Source: Arenicola marina (taxonomy: Eukaryota; Annelida; Polychaeta; Arenicolidae). From it: a stretch of 64,000 nucleotides of DNA. The stretch covers positions 46,059,670 to 46,123,669 of the forward strand of contig OZ025248.1 of the NCBI GenBank assembly GCA_964019135.1, read 5' to 3'. The position numbers and the translations under genes are program-made. Of the stretch, positions 1 through 14,340 are shown piece after piece; position 1 is the stretch's first letter; every line of letters begins with the position of its first letter. Below the pieces are notes generated by a model. The model ran no database searches, was not told where the DNA came from, and saw only the letters and a program-made list of their open reading frames with translations.

Positions 1-33
1 TGACACCAAATACACCCACACCCAAAGCAAAAC

Positions 34-58
34 ATTGCACAACCGCATATTGTGCAAT
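34..58. repeat. Short perfect inverted repeat
   Basis: ATTGCACAA (34-42) and TTGTGCAAT (50-58) are perfect reverse complements separated by a 7-base loop. The hairpin sits directly outside the left end of the first minisatellite. Each arm also resembles a C/EBP half-site (TTGCACAA). No function is shown. Confidence 0.6.
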
Positions 59-1749
59 GATGATATGATATGTATACACTGGGTAGCTCCCCGCTATATG
101 TATACACTGGATGGCGCCCCGCTATATGTATACACTGGATGACGCCCCGCTATATGTATACACTGGATGACGCCCCGCTATATGTATACACTGGATGACC
201 ACCCGCTATATGTATACACTGGATGACGCCCCGCTATATGTGTACACTGGATGACGCCCCACTATATGTATACACTGGATGACGCCCCGCTATATGTATA
301 CACTGGATGACGCCCCGCTATATGTATACACTGGATGGCGCCCCGCTATATGTATACACTGGATGGCTCCCCGCTATATGTATACACTGGATGGCGCCCC
401 GCTATATGTATGCACTGGATGGGGCCCCGCTATATGTATACACTGGATGGCTCCCCGCTATATGTGTACACTGGATGGCACCCCGCTATATGTATATACT
501 GGATGACGCCCCGCTATATGTATACACTGGATAGCTCCCCGCTATATGTATACACTGGATGAAGCCCGCTATATGTATACACTGGATGGCGCCCCGCTAT
601 ATGTATACACTGGATGGCGCCCCGCTATATGTGTACACTGGATGGCGCCCCGCTATATGTATACACCGGATGACACCCCGCTATATGTATACACTGGATG
701 GCGCCCCGCTATATGTATACACTGGATGGCGCCCCACTATATGTATACACTGGATGGCTCCCCGCTATATGTATACACTGAATGATGCCCCGCTATATGT
801 GTACACTGTATGGCGCCCCGCTATATGTATACACTGGATGACGCCCCGCTATATGTATACACTGGATGACCAACCGCTATATGTATACACTGGATGACGC
901 CCCGCTATATGCATACACTGGATGACGCCCGCTATATGTATACACTGGATGGCGCCCCGCTATATGTATACACTGGATGACCACCCGCTATATGTATACA
1001 CTGGATGGCGCCCCACTATATGTATACACTGGATGACCACCCGCTATATATGTATACACTGGATGGCGCCCCGCTATATCTGTACACTGGATGACCACCC
1101 GCTATATATGTATACACTGGATGGCGCCCCGCTATATGTATACACTGGATGACCACCCGCTATATGTATACACTGGATGGCGCCCCACTATATGTATACA
1201 CTGGATGACCACCCGCTATATATGTATACACTGGATGGCGCCCCACTATATGTATACACTGGATGGCGCCCCACTATATGTATACACTGGATGACCACCC
1301 GCTATATATGTATACACTGGATGGCGCCCCGCTATATGTATACACTGGATGGCTCCCCGCTATATGTATACACTGGATGGCGCCCCGCTATATGTATACA
1401 CTGGATGACCACCCGCTATATGTATACACTGGATGGCTCCCCGCTATATGTGTACACTGAATGACGCCCCGCTATATGTGCACACTGGATGGCGTCCCGC
1501 TATATGTGTACACTGGATGGCGTCCCGCTATATGTGTACACTGGATGACCACCCGCTATATGTATACACTGGATGGCGCCCCGCTATATGTATACACTGG
1601 ATGACCACCCGCTATATGTATACACTGGATGGCGCCCCACTATATGTATACAGTGGATGGCGCCCCGCTATATGTATACACTGGATGACCACCCGCTATA
1701 TGTATACACTGGATGGCGCCCCGCTATATGTATACACTGGATGGCGCCC

Positions 1750-4700
1750 CGCTATATGTATACACTGGATGACCACCCGCTATATGTATACACTGGATGG
1801 CTCCCCGCTATATGTGTACACTGAATGACGCCCCGCTATATGTGCACACTGGATGGCGTCCCGCTATATGTGTACACTGGATGGCGTCCCGCTATATGTG
1901 TACACTGGATGGCGCCCCGCTATATGTATACACTGGATGACCACCCGCTATATGTATACACTGGATGGCTCCCCGCTATATGTGTACACTGAATGACGCC
2001 CCGCTATATGTGTACACTGGATGGCGTCCCGCTATATGTGTACACTGGATGGCGTCCCGCTATATGTGTACACTGAATGACGCCCCGCTATATGTGTACA
2101 CTGGATGGCGTCCCGCTATATGTGTACACTGGATGGCGTCCCGCTATATGTATACACTGGATGGCGCCCCGCTATATGTATACACTGGATGGCTCCCCGC
2201 TATATGTATACACTGGATGACGCCCCGCTATATGTATACACTGGATGGCGCCCCGCTATATGTATACACTGGATGGCCTACCGCTATATGTATACACTGG
2301 ATGGCTCCCCGCTATATGTATACACTTAATGACGCCCCGCTATATGTATACACTGGATGGCGCCCCGCTATATGTGTACACTGGATGGCGTCCCGTTATA
2401 TGTGTACACTGGATGGCGCCCCGCTATATGTATACACTGGATGACCACCCGCTATATGTATACACTGGATGGCTCCCCGCTATATGTATAGACTGAATGA
2501 CGCCCCACTATATGTATACACTGGATGGCGCCCCGCTATATGTGCACACTGGATGGCGTCCCGCTATATGTGTACACTGGATGGCGCCCCGCTATATGTA
2601 TACACTGGATGACCACCCGCTATATGTATACACTGGATGGCTCCCCGCTATATGTATACACTGGATGGCGCCCCGCTATATGTATACACTGGATGGCTCC
2701 CCGCTATATGTGTACACTGGATGGCGCCCCGCTATATGTGTAGACTGGATGGCGCCCCGCTATATGTATACACTGGATGACCACCCGCTATATGTATACA
2801 CTGGATGGCTCCCCGCTATATGTATACACTGGATGGCGCCCCACTATATGTATACACTGGATGGCGCCCCACTATATGTATACACTGGATGGCGCCCCGC
2901 TATATGTATACACTGGATGGCGCCCCGCTATATGTGTACACTGGATGGCACCCCGCTATATGTGTACACTGGATGACGCCCCGCTATATGTATACACTGG
3001 ATGACGACCCGCTATATGTATACACTGGATGGCGCCCCGCTATATGTATACACTGGATGGCTCCCCGCTATATGTGTACACTGGATGGCACCCCGCTATA
3101 TGTATATACTGGATGACGCCCCGCTATATGTATACACTGGATAGCTCCCCGCTATATGTATACACTGGATGACGCCCGCTATATGTATACACTGGATGGC
3201 GCCCCGCTATATGTATACACTGGATGGCGCCCCGCTATATGTGTACACTGGATGGCGCCCCGCTATATGTATACACCGAATGACACCCCGCTATATGTAT
3301 ACACTGGATGGCGCCCCGCTATATGTATACACTGGATGGCGCCCCACTATATGTGTACACTGGATGGCGCCCCGCTATATGTATACCCTGGATGGCGCCC
3401 CGCTATATGTGTACACTGGATGACGCCCGCTATATGTATACACTGGATGGCGTCCCGCTATATGTGTACACTGGATGGCGCCCCGCTATATGTATACACT
3501 GGATGGCGCCCCGCTATATGTATACACTGGATGGCGTCCCGCTATATGTGTACACTGGATGACGCCCGCTATATGTATACACTGGATGGCGACCCGCTAT
3601 ATGTGTACACTGGATGACGACCCGCTTTATGTATACACTGGATGGCGCCCCGCTATATGTATACACTGGATGGCTCCCCGCTATATGTATACACTGGATG
3701 GCGCCCCGCTATATGTATACACTGGATGGCGTCCCGCTACATGTGTACACTGGATGGCTCCCCGCTATATGTATACACTGGATGACCACCCGCTATATGT
3801 ATACACTGGATGACGCCCCGCTATATGTGTACACTGGATGACGCCCCGCTATATGCGTACACTGGATGACGCCCCGCTATATGTATACACTGGATGGCTC
3901 CCCGCTATATGTATACACTGGATGACGCCCCGCTATATGTGTACACTGGATGACGCCCCGCTATATGTATACACTGGATGGCTCCCCGCTATATGTATAC
4001 ACTGGATGACGCCCCGCTATATGTATACACTGGATGGCTCCCCGCTATATGTATACACTGGATGGCGCCCCGCTATATGTATACACTCGATGGTGCCCCG
4101 CTATATGTATACACTCGATGGCGTCCCGCTATATGTATACACTGGATGACGTCCCGCTATATGTATACACTGGATGACGCCCGGCTATATGTATACACTG
4201 GATGACGCCCGCTATATGTATACACTGGATGGCGCCCCGCTATATGTATACACTGGATGGCGCCCCGCTATATGTATACACTGGATGGCGTCCCGCTATA
4301 TGTATACACTGGATGGCGCCACGCTATATGTATACACTGGATGGCGCCCCGCTATATGTATACACTGGATGACGCCCGGCTATATGTATACACTGGATGA
4401 CGCCCGCTATATGTATACACTGGATGGCTCCCCGCTATATGTATACACTGGATGGCGCCCCGCAATATGTATACACTGGATGACGCCCCGCTATATGTAT
4501 ACACTGGATGACGCCCCGCTATATGTGTGCACTGGATGACGACCCGATATGCATACACTGGATGACCACCCGCTATATGTATACACTGGGTGACGCCCCG
4601 CTATATGTATACACTGGATGACGCCCCGCTCTATGTATACACTGGATGACGCCCCGCTATATGTATACACTGGATGGCGCCCCGCTATATGTATACACTG

Positions 4701-7700
4701 GATGGCGCCCCGCTATATGTGTACACTGGATGACGCCCCGCTATATGTGTACACTGGATGACGCCCCGCTATATGTATACACTGGATGGCTCCCCGCTAT
4801 ATGTATACACTGGATGACCACCCGCTATATGTATACACTGGATGACGCCCCGCTATATGTGTACACTGGATGACGCCCCGCTATATGTATACACTGGATG
4901 ACGCCCCGCTATATTTATACACTGGATGGCTCCCCGCTATATGTATACACTGGATGACGACCCGCTATATGTATACACTGGATGGCTCCCCGCTATATGT
5001 ATACACTGGATGGCGCCCCGCTATATGTATACACTCGATGGTGCCCCGCTATATGTATACACTCGATGGCGTCCCGCTATATGTATACCCTGGATGGCGC
5101 CCCGCTATATGTATACACTGGATGGCGCCCCGCTATATGTATTTACTGGATGGCGCCCCGCTATATGTATACACTGGATGGCTCCCCGCTATATTTATGC
5201 ACTGGATGACCACCCGCTATATGTATACACTGGATGACGCCCCGCTATATGTATACACTGGATGACGCCCCGCTATATGTGTACACTGGATGACGCCCCG
5301 CTATATGCGTACACTGGATGACGCCCCGCTATATGTATACACTGGATGGCTCCCCGCTATATGTATACACTGGATGACGCCCCGCTATATGTGTACACTG
5401 GATGACGCCCCGCTATATGTATACACTGGATGGCTCCCCGCTATATGTATACACTGGATGACGCCCCGCTATATGTATACACTGGATGGCTCGCCGCTAT
5501 ATGTATACACTGGATGGCGCCCCGCTATATGTATACACTCGATGGTGCCCCGCTATATGTATACACTCGATGGCGTCCCGCTATATGTATACACTGGATG
5601 ACGTCCCGCTATATGTATACACTGGATGACGCCCGGCTATATGTATACACTGGATGACGCCCGCTATATGTATACACTGGATGGCGCCCCGCTATATGTA
5701 TACACTGGATGGCGCCCCGCTATATGTATACACTGGATGGCGTCCCGCTATATGTATACACTGGATGGCGCCACGCTATATGTATACACTGGATGGCGCC
5801 CCGCTATATGTATACACTGGATGGCGCCCCGCTATATGTATACACTGGATGGCGCCCCGCTATATGTATACACTGGATGGCTCCCCGCTATATGTATACA
5901 CTGGATGACGCCCCGCTATATGTGTACACTGGATGACACCCCGCTATATGTATACACTGGATGGCGTTCCGCTATATGTGTACACTGGCTGGCGTCCCGC
6001 TATATGTATACACTGGATGACGCCCGCTATATGTGTACACTGGATAACGCCCCGCTATATGTATACACTGGATGACGCCCGCGATATGTGTACACTGGAT
6101 GACACCCCGCTATATGTATACACTGGATGGCGCCCCGCTATATGTTTACACTGGATGACACCCCGCTATATGTATACACTGGATGGCGCGCCGCTATATG
6201 TGTACACTGGATGACCAACCGCTATATGTATACACTAGATGACGCCCCGCTATATGCATACACTGGATGACGCCCGCTATATGTATACACTGGATGGCGC
6301 CCCGCTATATGTATACACTGGATGGCGCGCCGCTATATGTATACACTGGATGACGCCCGCTATATGTATACACTGGATGGCGCGCCGCTATATGTGTACA
6401 CTGGATAACCAACCGCTATATGTATACACTAGATGACGCCCCGCTATATGCATACACTGGATGACGCCCGCTATATGTATACACTGGATGGCTCCCCGCT
6501 ATATGTATACACTGGATGGCGCGCCGCTATATGTATACACTGGATGACGCCCGCTATATGTATACACTGGATGACGCCCGCTATATGTATACACTAGATG
6601 ACGCCCCGCTATATGCATACACTGGATGACGCCGCTATATGTATACACTGGATGGCGCCCCGCTATATGTATACACTGGATGGCGCGCCGCTATATGTGT
6701 ACACTGGATGACACCCCGCTATATGTATACACTGGATGGCGCGCCGCTATATGTGTACACTGGATGACGACCCGCTATATGTATACACTGGATGGCTCCC
6801 CGCTATATGTATACACTGGATGACGCCCCGCTATATGTGTACACTGGATGACGCCCCGCTATATGTATACACTGGATGGCTCCCCGCTATATGTATACAC
6901 TGGATGACCACCCGCTATATGTATACACTGGATGACGCCCCGCTATATGTGTACACTGGATGACGCCCCGCTATATGTATACACTGGATGACGCCCCGCT
7001 ATATGTATACACTGGATGGCTCCCCGCTATATGTATACACTGGATGACGCCCCGCTATATGTATACACTGGATGGCTCCTCGCTATATGTATGCACTGGA
7101 TGGCGCCCCGCTATATGTATACACTGGATGGCGCCCCGCTATATGTCTTCACTGGATGGCGCCCCGCTATATGTATGCACTGGATGACGCCCCGCTATAT
7201 GTATACCCTGGATGGCGCCCCGCTATATGTGTACACTGGATGGCGCCCCGCTATATGTGTACACTGGATGGCTCTCCGCTATATGTGTACACTGGATGAC
7301 GCCCGCTATATGTATACACTGGATGGCGTCCCGCTATATGTGTACACTGGATGGCGCCCCGCTATATGTATACACTGGATGGCGCCCCGCTATATGTATA
7401 CCCTGGATGGCGCCCCGCTATATGTATACACTGGATGGCGTCCCGCTATATGTGTACACTGGATGGCGCCCCGCTATATGTATACACTGGATGGCGCCCC
7501 GCTATATGTATACACTGGATGGCGTCCCGCTATATGTGTACACTGGATGACGCCCGCTATATGTATACACTGGATGGCGACCCGCTATATGTGTACACTG
7601 GATGACGACCCGCTATATGTATACACTGGATGGCTCCCCGCTATATGTATACACTGGATGACCACCCGCTATATGTATACACTGGATGACGCCCCGCTAT

Positions 7701-7996
7701 ATGTGTACACTGGATGACGCCCCGCTTCATGTATACACTGGATGGCGCCCCGCTATATGTATACACCGGATGGCTCCCCGCTATATGTATACACTGGATG
7801 GCGCCCCGCTATATGTATACACTGGATGGCGTCCCGCTATATGTGTACACTGGATGGCTCCCCGCTATATGTATACACTGGAAGGCGCCCCGCTATATGT
7901 ATACACTGGATGGCGTCCCGCTATATGTGTACACTAGATGACGCCCGCTATATGTATACACTGGATGGCGACCCGCTATATGTCTACACTGGATGA
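1750..7996 (+). repeat. Higher-order block, copy 1, of the 28-bp array
   Basis: This multi-kilobase stretch recurs as a near-identical copy further right. The same order of variant units is seen at offsets of 6642 bp (1965 matches 8607), 6530 bp (3156 matches 9686), 6279 bp (4646, 4870, 5626 and 6239 match 10925, 11149, 11905 and 12518) and 6336 bp (7686 matches 14022). Offset steps such as 112 and 56 bp are whole numbers of 28-bp units, so the copies have since gained or lost units. Part of the block (3838-4340) is also repeated inside it at an offset of 1452 bp (5290-5790). Confidence 0.8.
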
Positions 7997-8389
7997 CGAC
8001 CCGCCATATGTATACACTGGATGGCTCCCCGCTATATGTATACACTGGATGACCACCCGCTATATGTATACACTGGATGACGCCCCGCTATATGTGTACA
8101 CTGGATGACGCCCCGCTATATGTATACACTGGATGACGCCCCGCTATATGTATACACTGGATGGCTCCCCGCTATATGTATACACTGGATGGCGCCCCGC
8201 AATATGTATACACTGGATGACGCCCCGCTATATGTATACACTGGATGACGCCCCGCTATATGTGTACACTGGATGACGACCCGATATGCATACACTGGAT
8301 GACCACCCGCTATATGTATACACTGGATGACGCCCCGCTATATGTATACACTGGATGACGCCCCGCTCTATGTATACACTGGATGACGC

Positions 8390-11300
8390 CCCGCTATATG
8401 TATACACTGGATGACCACCCGCTATATGTATACACTGGATGGCTCCCCGCTATATGTGTACACTGAATGACGCCCCGCTATATGTGTACACTGGATGGCG
8501 TCCCGCTATATGTGTACACTGGACGGCGTCCCGCTATATGTGTACACTGGATGGCGCCCCGCTATATGTATACACTGGATGACCACCCGCTATATGTATA
8601 CACTGGATGGCTCCCCGCTATATGTGTACACTGAATGACGCCCCGCTATATGTGTACACTGGATGGCGTCCCGCTATATGTGTACACTGGATGGCGTCCC
8701 GCTATATGTGTACACTGAATGACGCCCCGCTATATGTGTACACTGGATGGCGTCCCGCTATATGTGTACACTGGATGGCGTCCCGCTATATGTATACACT
8801 GGATGGCGCCCCGCTATATGTATACACTGGATGGCTCCCCGCTATATGTATACACTGGATGACGCCCCGCTATATGTATACACTGGATGGCGCCCCGCTA
8901 TATGTATACACTGGATGGCCTACCGCTATATGTATACACTGGATGGCTCCCCGCTATATGTATACACTTAATGACGCCCCGCTATATGTATACACTGGAT
9001 GGCGCCCCGCTATATGTGTACACTGGATGGCGTCCCGCTATATGTGTACACTGGATGGCGCCCCGCTATATGTATACACTGGATGACCACCCGCTATATG
9101 TATACACTGGATGGCTCCCCGCTATATGTATAGACTGAATGACGCCCCACTATATGTATACACTGGATGGCGCCCCGCTATATGTGTACACTGGATGGCG
9201 TCCCGCTATATGTGTACACTGGATGGCGCCCCGCTATATGTATACACTGGATGACCACCCGCTATATGTATACACTGGATGGCTCCCCGCTATATGTATA
9301 CACTGGATGACCACCCGCTATATGTATACACTGGATGGCTCCCCGCTATATGTATACACTGGATGGCGCCCCACTATATGTATACACTGGATGGCGCCCC
9401 ACTATATGTATACACTGGATGGCGCCCCGCTATATGTATACACTGGATGGCGCCCCGCTATATGTGTACACTGGATGGCACCCCGCTATATGTGTACACT
9501 GGATGACGCCCCGCTATATGTATACACTGGATGACGACCCGCTATATGTATACACTGGATGGCGCCCCGCTATATGTATACACTGGATGGCTCCCCGCTA
9601 TATGTGTACACTGGATGGCACCCCGCTATATGTATATACTGGATGACGCCCCGCTATATGTATACACTGGATAGCTCCCCGCTATATGTATACACTGGAT
9701 GACGCCCGCTATATGTGTACACTGGATGGCGCCCCGCTATATGTATACACTGGATGGCGCCCCGCTATATGTGTACACTGGATGGCGCCCCGCTATATGT
9801 ATACACCGAATGACACCCCGCTATATGTATACACTGGATGGCGCCCCGCTATATGGATACACTGGATGGCGCCCCACTATATGTGTACACTGGATGGCGC
9901 CCCGCTATATGTATACCCTGGATGGCGCCCCGCTATATGTGTACACTGGATGACGCCCGCTATATGTATACACTGGATGGCGTCCCGCTATATGTGTACA
10001 CTGGATGGCGCCCCGCTATATGTATACACTGGATGGCGCCCCGCTATATGTGTACACTGGATGGCGTCCCGCTATATGTGTACACTGGATGACGCCCGCT
10101 ATATGTATACACTGGATGGCGACCCGCTATATGTGTACACTGGATGACGACCCGCTATATGTATACACTGGATGGCTCCCCGCTATATGTATACACTGGA
10201 TGACCACCCGCTATATGTATACACTGGATGACGCCCCGCTATATGTGTACACTGGATGACGCCCCGCTTTATGTATACACTGGATGGCGCCCCGCTATAT
10301 GTATACACTGGATGGCTCCCCGCTATATGTATACACTGGATGGCGCCCCGCTATATGTATACACTGGATGGCGTCCCGCTACATGTGTACACTGGATGGC
10401 TCCCCGCTATATGTATACACTGGATGGCGCCCCGCTATATGTATACACTGGATGGCGTCCCGCTATATGTGTACACTAGATGACGCCCGCTATATGTATA
10501 CCCTGGATGGCGACCCGCTATATGTATACAATGGATGACGACCCGCTATATGTATACACTGGATGGCTCCCCGCTATATGTATACACGGGATGACCACCC
10601 GCTATATGTATACACTGGATGACGCCCCGCTATATGTGTACACTGGATGACGCCCCGCTATATGTATACACTGGATGACGCCCCGCTATATGTATACACT
10701 TGATGGCTCCCCGCTATATGTATACACTGGATGGCGCCCCGCAATATGTATACACTGGATGACGCCCCGCTATATGTATACACTGGATGACGCCCCGCTA
10801 TATGTGTGCACTGGATGACGACCCGATATGCATACACTGGATGACCACCCGCTATATGTATACACTGGGTGACTCCCCGCTATATGTATACACTGGATGA
10901 CGCCCCGCTCTATGTATACACTGGATGACGCCCCGCTATATGTATACACTGGATGGCGCCCCGCTATATGTATACACTGGATGGCGCCCCGCTATATGTG
11001 TACACTGGATGACGCCCCGCTATATGTGTACACTGGATGACGCCCCGCTATATGTATACACTGGATGGCTCCCCGCTATATGTATACACTGGATGACCAC
11101 CCGCTATATGTATACACTGGATGACGCCCCGCTATATGTGTACACTGGATGACGCCCCGCTATATGTATACACTGGATGACGCCCCGCTATATTTATACA
11201 CTGGATGGCTCCCCGCTATATGTATACACTGGATGACGACCCGCTATATGTATACACTGGATGGCTCCCCGCTATATGTATACACTGGATGGCGCCCCGC

Positions 11301-14300
11301 TATATGTATACACTCGATGGTGCCCCGCTATATGTATACACTCGATGGCGTCCCGCTATATGTATACCCTGGATGGCGCCCCGCTATATGTATACACTGG
11401 ATGGCGCCCCGCTATATGTATTTACTGGATGGCGCCCCGCTATATGTATACACTGGATGGCTCCCCGCTATATTTATGCACTGGATGACCACCCGCTATA
11501 TGTATACACTGGATGACGCCCCGCTATATGTATACACTGGATGACGCCCCGCTATATGTGTACACTGGATGACGCCCCGCTATATGTGTACACTGGATGA
11601 CGCCCCGCTATATGTATACACTGGATGGCTCCCCGCTATATGTATACACTGGATGACGCCCCGCTATATGTGTACACTGGATGACGCCCCGCTATATGTA
11701 TACACTGGATGGCTCCCCGCTATATGTATACACTGGATGACGCCCCGCTATATGTATACACTGGATGGCTCCCCGCTATATGTATACACTGGATGGCGCC
11801 CCGCTATATGTATACACTCGATGGTGCCCCGCTATATGTATACACTCGATGGCGTCCCGCTATATGTATACACTGGATGACGTCCCGCTATATGTATACA
11901 CTGGATGACGCCCGGCTATATGTATACACTGGATGACGCCCGCTATATGTATACACTGGATGGCGCCCCGCTATATGTATACACTGGATGGCGCCCCGCT
12001 ATATGTATACACTGGATGGCGTCCCGCTATATGTATACACTGGATGGCGCCACGCTATATGTATACACTGGATGGCGCCCCGCTATATGTATACACTGGA
12101 TGGCGCCCCGCTATATGTATACACTGGATGGCGCCCCGCTATATGTATACACTGGATGGCTCCCCGCTTTATGTATACACTGGATGACGCCCCGCTATAT
12201 GTGTACACTGGATGACACCCCGCTATATGTATACACTGGATGGCGTTCCGCTATATGTGTACACTGGCTGGCGTCCCGCTATATGTATACACTGGATGAC
12301 GCCCGCTATATGTGTACACTGGATAACGCCCCGCTATATGTATACACTGGATGACGCCCGCTATATGTGTACACTGGATGACACCCCGCTATATGTATAC
12401 ACTGGATGGCGCCCCGCTATATGTGTACACTGGATGACACCCCGCTATATGTATACACTGGATGGCGCGCCGCTATATGTGTACACTGGATGACCAACCG
12501 CTATATGTATACACTAGATGACGCCCCGCTATATGCATACACTGGATGACGCCCGCTATATGTATACACTGGATGGCGCCCCGCTATATGTATACACTGG
12601 ATGGCGCGCCGCTATATGTATACACTGGATGACGCCCGCTATATGTATACACTGGATGGCGCGCCGCTATATGTGTACACTGGATAACCAACCGCTATAT
12701 GTATACACTAGATGACGCCCCGCTATATGCATACACTGGATGACGCCCGCTATATGTATACACTGGATGGCTCCCCGCTATATGTATACACTGGATGGCG
12801 CGCCGCTATATGTATACACTGGATGACGCCCGCTATATGTATACACTGGATGACGCCCGCTATATGTATACACTAGATGACGCCCCGCTATATGCATACA
12901 CTGGATGACGCCCGCTATATGTATACACTGGATGGCGCCCCGCTATATGTATACACTGGATGGCGCGCCGCTATATGTGTACACTGGATGACACCCCGCT
13001 ATATGTATACACTGGATGGCGCGCCGCTATATGTGTACACTGGATGACGACCCGCTATATGTATACACTGGATGGCTCCCCGCTATATGTATACACTGGA
13101 TGACGCCCCGCTATATGTGTACACTGGATGACGCCCCGCTATATGTATACACTGGATGGCTCCCCGCTATATGTATACACTGGATGACCACCCGCTATAT
13201 GTATACACTGGATGACGCCCCGCTATATGTGTACACTGGATGACGCCCCGCTATATGTATACACTGGATGACGCCCCGCTATATGTGTACACTGGATGGC
13301 TCCCCGCTATATGTATACACTGGATGACGCCCCGCTATATGTATACACTGGATGGCTCCCCGCTATATGTATGCACTGGATGGCGCCCCGCTATATGTAT
13401 ACACTGGATGGCGCCCCGCTATATGTCTTCACTGGATGGCGCCCCGCTATATGTATGCACTGGATGACGCCCCGCTATATGTATACCCTGGATGGCGCCC
13501 CGCTATATGTGTACACTGGATGGCGCCCCGCTATATGTGTACACTGGATGGCTCTCCGCTATATGTGTACACTGGATGACGCCCGCTATATGTATACACT
13601 GGATGGCGTCCCGCTATATGTGTACACTGGATGGCGCCCCGCTATATGTATACACTGGATGGCGCCCCGCTATATGTATACCCTGGATGGCGCCCCGCTA
13701 TATGTATACACTGGATGGCGTCCCGCTATATGTGTACACTGGATGACCACCCGCTATATGTATACACTGGATGACGCCCCGCTATATGTGTACACTGGAT
13801 GACGCCCCGCTATATGTATACACTGGATGACGCCCCGCTATATGTATACACTGGATGGCTCCCCGCTATATGTGTACACTGGATGACGCCCGCTATATGT
13901 ATACACTGGATGGCGACCCGCTATATGTGTACACTGGATGACGACCCGCTATATGTATACACTGGATGGCTCCCCGCTATATGTATACACTGGATGACCA
14001 CCCGCTATATGTATACACTGGATGACGCCCCGCTATATGTGTACACTGGATGACGCCCCGCTTCATGTATACACTGGATGGCGCCCCGCTATATGTATAC
14101 ACCGGATGGCTCCCCGCTATATGTATACACTGGATGGCGCCCCGCTATATGTATACACTGGATGGCGTCCCGCTATATGTGTACACTGGATGGCTCCCCG
14201 CTATATGTATACACTGGAAGGCGCCCCGCTATATGTATACACTGGATGGCGTCCCGCTATATGTGTACACTAGATGACGCCCGCTATATGTATACACTGG

Positions 14301-14340
14301 ATGGCGACCCGCTATATGTCTACACTGGATGACGACCCGC
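8390..14340 (+). repeat. Higher-order block, copy 2, of the 28-bp array
   Basis: This is the second copy of the block at 1750-7996, with the same succession of variant units and only scattered single-base differences. Rare variants serve as markers. GCAATATG occurs near 4463, 8200, 10742 and 14536, and the shortened ACCCGATATGCATAC unit near 4545, 8280, 10824 and 14590. The stretch 4870-5265 recurs at 11149 and again at 14999, showing a further partial round of duplication. Confidence 0.78.
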
